Translations under genes and position numbers: made by a program
The notes under the pieces: generated by a model
Told to the model about the DNA's origin: nothing
The model's database searches: none
The model's input: only the letters and a program-made list of their open reading frames with translations
Shown here: positions 62,828 to 64,000 of the stretch, piece by piece
Layout of the letters: each line of letters opens with the position of its first letter
Numbering within the stretch: position 1 is the first letter of the stretch
DNA from: Muribaculaceae bacterium
GTDB taxonomy: Bacteria > Bacteroidota > Bacteroidia > Bacteroidales > Muribaculaceae
Direction: 5' to 3'
DNA: 64,000 bases
Assembly (NCBI GenBank): GCA_023665425.1
Contig: JAMPDX010000001.1
Location: 666,882-730,881 of the forward strand

Positions 62828-63691
62828 TCAGCCTACTTTGATGATGAGGTATTTGTTGGCCCAGAACAAGTCGGGATTCGTTATGACAATGGTTTTGGGC
62901 TCCTTCTTATCGCCGGTGATTTGATATGAGCTGGCAGCCGGAGCGGCACCGACAAATTCAAATTTCTTGTTATACAGAGGTATGGTCTTAATTTGAGTCT
63001 TATCTACCTGCTTGAATATGCCGAGGTTGCTGTAGTTTGCCTTCTTGCCATCCATCAAGCCTGCTTTTTGGAGCTCCTTCTTGGTGCCTATGTAGTAATA
63101 CACCTGGTTAGCCTGAGTCTTAAGGTTCTCATTAGCCTGAAGCTGCTCATCAGCCACTTTCTGGACAAGCTCCTTCTCAGCGGTGACATCATTCACCTGC
63201 TGGCGAGTAATGGCTACAGTGTCTTTGAGGTTAGCTATCTGGGCGTGAGCCTCCTGAAGCTGCTGCTCGAGGGTGCCGATACGTTGTGTCTGAGTTTCAA
63301 TCAGGGCTTTGAGCTTCTGCACCTCTTGTGCGAGAGCCTCATTTTTGGTGTTTGTATCATTAAATTTTGCTGAGAGAGACTCGAGCACTGCCTGACGCTC
63401 TGCCAGGCGCTCCTTGATGGCGTTGAGGTTTGCCAGAGCCTCTGAGCGCTGTGACTCATTATCGCTGCCACGCAGGTCATATATGAGTTTCTCCTGCATA
63501 TTGATTTCCTCAATGCCTGAATAGATGTCGCTCATCAGGAAGATGAGGGAGTCTTTAGAGTCCTCGGCTACGGCCAAACGGCCTTCAAGATTAGGTTGCT
63601 GACCATCAGACGAGTCCTTGTGCTCAGCCTGCTTGTTGCAGGCCACCAAAGCCACGAGGGCTACACTTACAATCCAAAGTAATTTTTTCAT
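62828..63691 (-). CDS. Coiled-coil lipoprotein
   Basis: A 287-residue predicted lipoprotein (Cys18, LVAC). Residues about 40-195 form a long coiled coil with heptad-like repeats (ALAQEVQKLKALIETQTQRI, GTLEQQLQEAHAQIANLKD). A short globular C-terminal domain follows (VYYYIGTKKELQKAGLMDG and PKTIVITNPDLFWANKYLII). I do not recognise the family name. It is downstream of rsmI on the same strand. The role is probably structural or in envelope bridging (inference). Confidence 0.8.
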   Translation of the reverse strand: MKKLLWIVSVALVALVACNKQAEHKDSSDGQQPNLEGRLAVAEDSKDSLIFLMSDIYSGIEEINMQEKLIYDLRGSDNESQRSEALANLNAIKERLAERQAVLESLSAKFNDTNTKNEALAQEVQKLKALIETQTQRIGTLEQQLQEAHAQIANLKDTVAITRQQVNDVTAEKELVQKVADEQLQANENLKTQANQVYYYIGTKKELQKAGLMDGKKANYSNLGIFKQVDKTQIKTIPLYNKKFEFVGAAPAASSYQITGDKKEPKTIVITNPDLFWANKYLIIKVG

Positions 63692-63795
63692 AGTAGAGTA
63701 ATTGATTTATGCGCTGCCATTTTCCAATCAATGCTTGCACACTTCCGGGCGGCGCTATTTAATAATAATATTTATCACCATTGCAGGCACTGAGA

Positions 63796-64000
63796 CTAAG
63801 CCTCATCGCTGTCATAGGTGTCATCGGTGATAGCCGACTCACCTTTAGCTGACTGTTTGCGGCCTGCAATTACTACAACAATCTCCCCTTTTGGATTGTT
63901 CACGTCGAAGTATTGAGAAAGTTCGCCGAGGGTGCCGCGATGTATTGTCTCATGCAGTTTCGAAATCTCTCTACAAACAGCGGCCTGTCGATCTTCGCCG
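63796..64000 (-). CDS. rsmI: RsmI, 16S rRNA C1402 2'-O-methyltransferase (C-terminal part)
   Basis: Partial: only the last 67 residues plus the stop codon are in the window. The reading GEDRQAAVCREISKLHETIH, then GTLGELSQYF and NPKGEIVVVIAGR, is the RsmI C-terminus, which binds S-adenosylmethionine in this family. The end is acidic (DDTYDSDEA). The N-terminal part is beyond 64000. Confidence 0.85.
   Translation of the reverse strand, partial: GEDRQAAVCREISKLHETIHRGTLGELSQYFDVNNPKGEIVVVIAGRKQSAKGESAITDDTYDSDEA

Overview
The window looks like a chromosomal segment of a gut-type Bacteroidales bacterium, most likely near Muribaculaceae/Porphyromonadaceae. The evidence is type IX secretion parts (PorV and two PorU-like C25 proteases), T9SS-type C-terminal sorting tails, Bacteroidetes promoters of the form TTTG-N19/20-TAnnTTTG found many times, many lipoproteins, and family-typical neighbourhoods (porV-ispF, DUF4286-ruvC, parE-coaD-S41-DUF3078). 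There is no rRNA, CRISPR array, phage or intact insertion sequence.

Layout. 1-5 kb (minus): trmD, pheS, nth and two glycosyltransferases. 5-7.2 kb (plus): four tandem paralogous lipoproteins. 7.6-15.3 kb (minus): three large secreted proteins with T9SS-like tails. 16-19 kb (minus): a GH25 lysozyme, ispF and porV. 19-21.4 kb (plus): an NlpC/P60 hydrolase between two GYF_2 membrane proteins. 21.4-29.1 kb (plus): one tightly packed operon with a GlsB-like acyltransferase, a Wzi-like outer membrane protein, a lipocalin-like lipoprotein and a nonulosonic (legionaminic-type) acid pathway that includes an unusual ATP-grasp enzyme. 29-43.4 kb (minus): DUF3078, S41 protease, coaD, parE, PorU paralog 1, a degenerate FAH-fold protein, rex and PorU paralog 2. 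44-46 kb: a probable small SRP RNA, tRNA-Thr, DUF4286, ruvC, carbonic anhydrase and tRNA-Pro. 46.4-52.6 kb (plus): DUF5715, AsmA-like, HAD phosphatase, aroB. 52.7-62 kb (plus): a membrane glycosyltransferase, a Cu/Zn efflux permease with HMA tail, bioB, an acyl-CoA ligase, prfB, a PtmE-like guanylyltransferase and obg. 62-64 kb: a decayed KilA-N gene, a coiled-coil lipoprotein and the C-terminus of rsmI.

How the genes fit together. Much of the window serves the cell surface. PorV and the PorU-like proteases would export and anchor the large secreted proteins. The nonulosonic acid operon, the distant PtmE homolog and the Wzi-like protein point to an acidic sugar on a surface glycan. The NlpC/P60, GH25 and DUF5715 proteins probably act on peptidoglycan.

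The most unusual feature is a set of intergenic imperfect hairpins (1-68, 17034-17153, 43581-43912, 53983-54179). They have different stem sequences that keep pairing, an invariant GCGRGC apex, and long terminal inverted repeats. They look like an undescribed structured repeat family.
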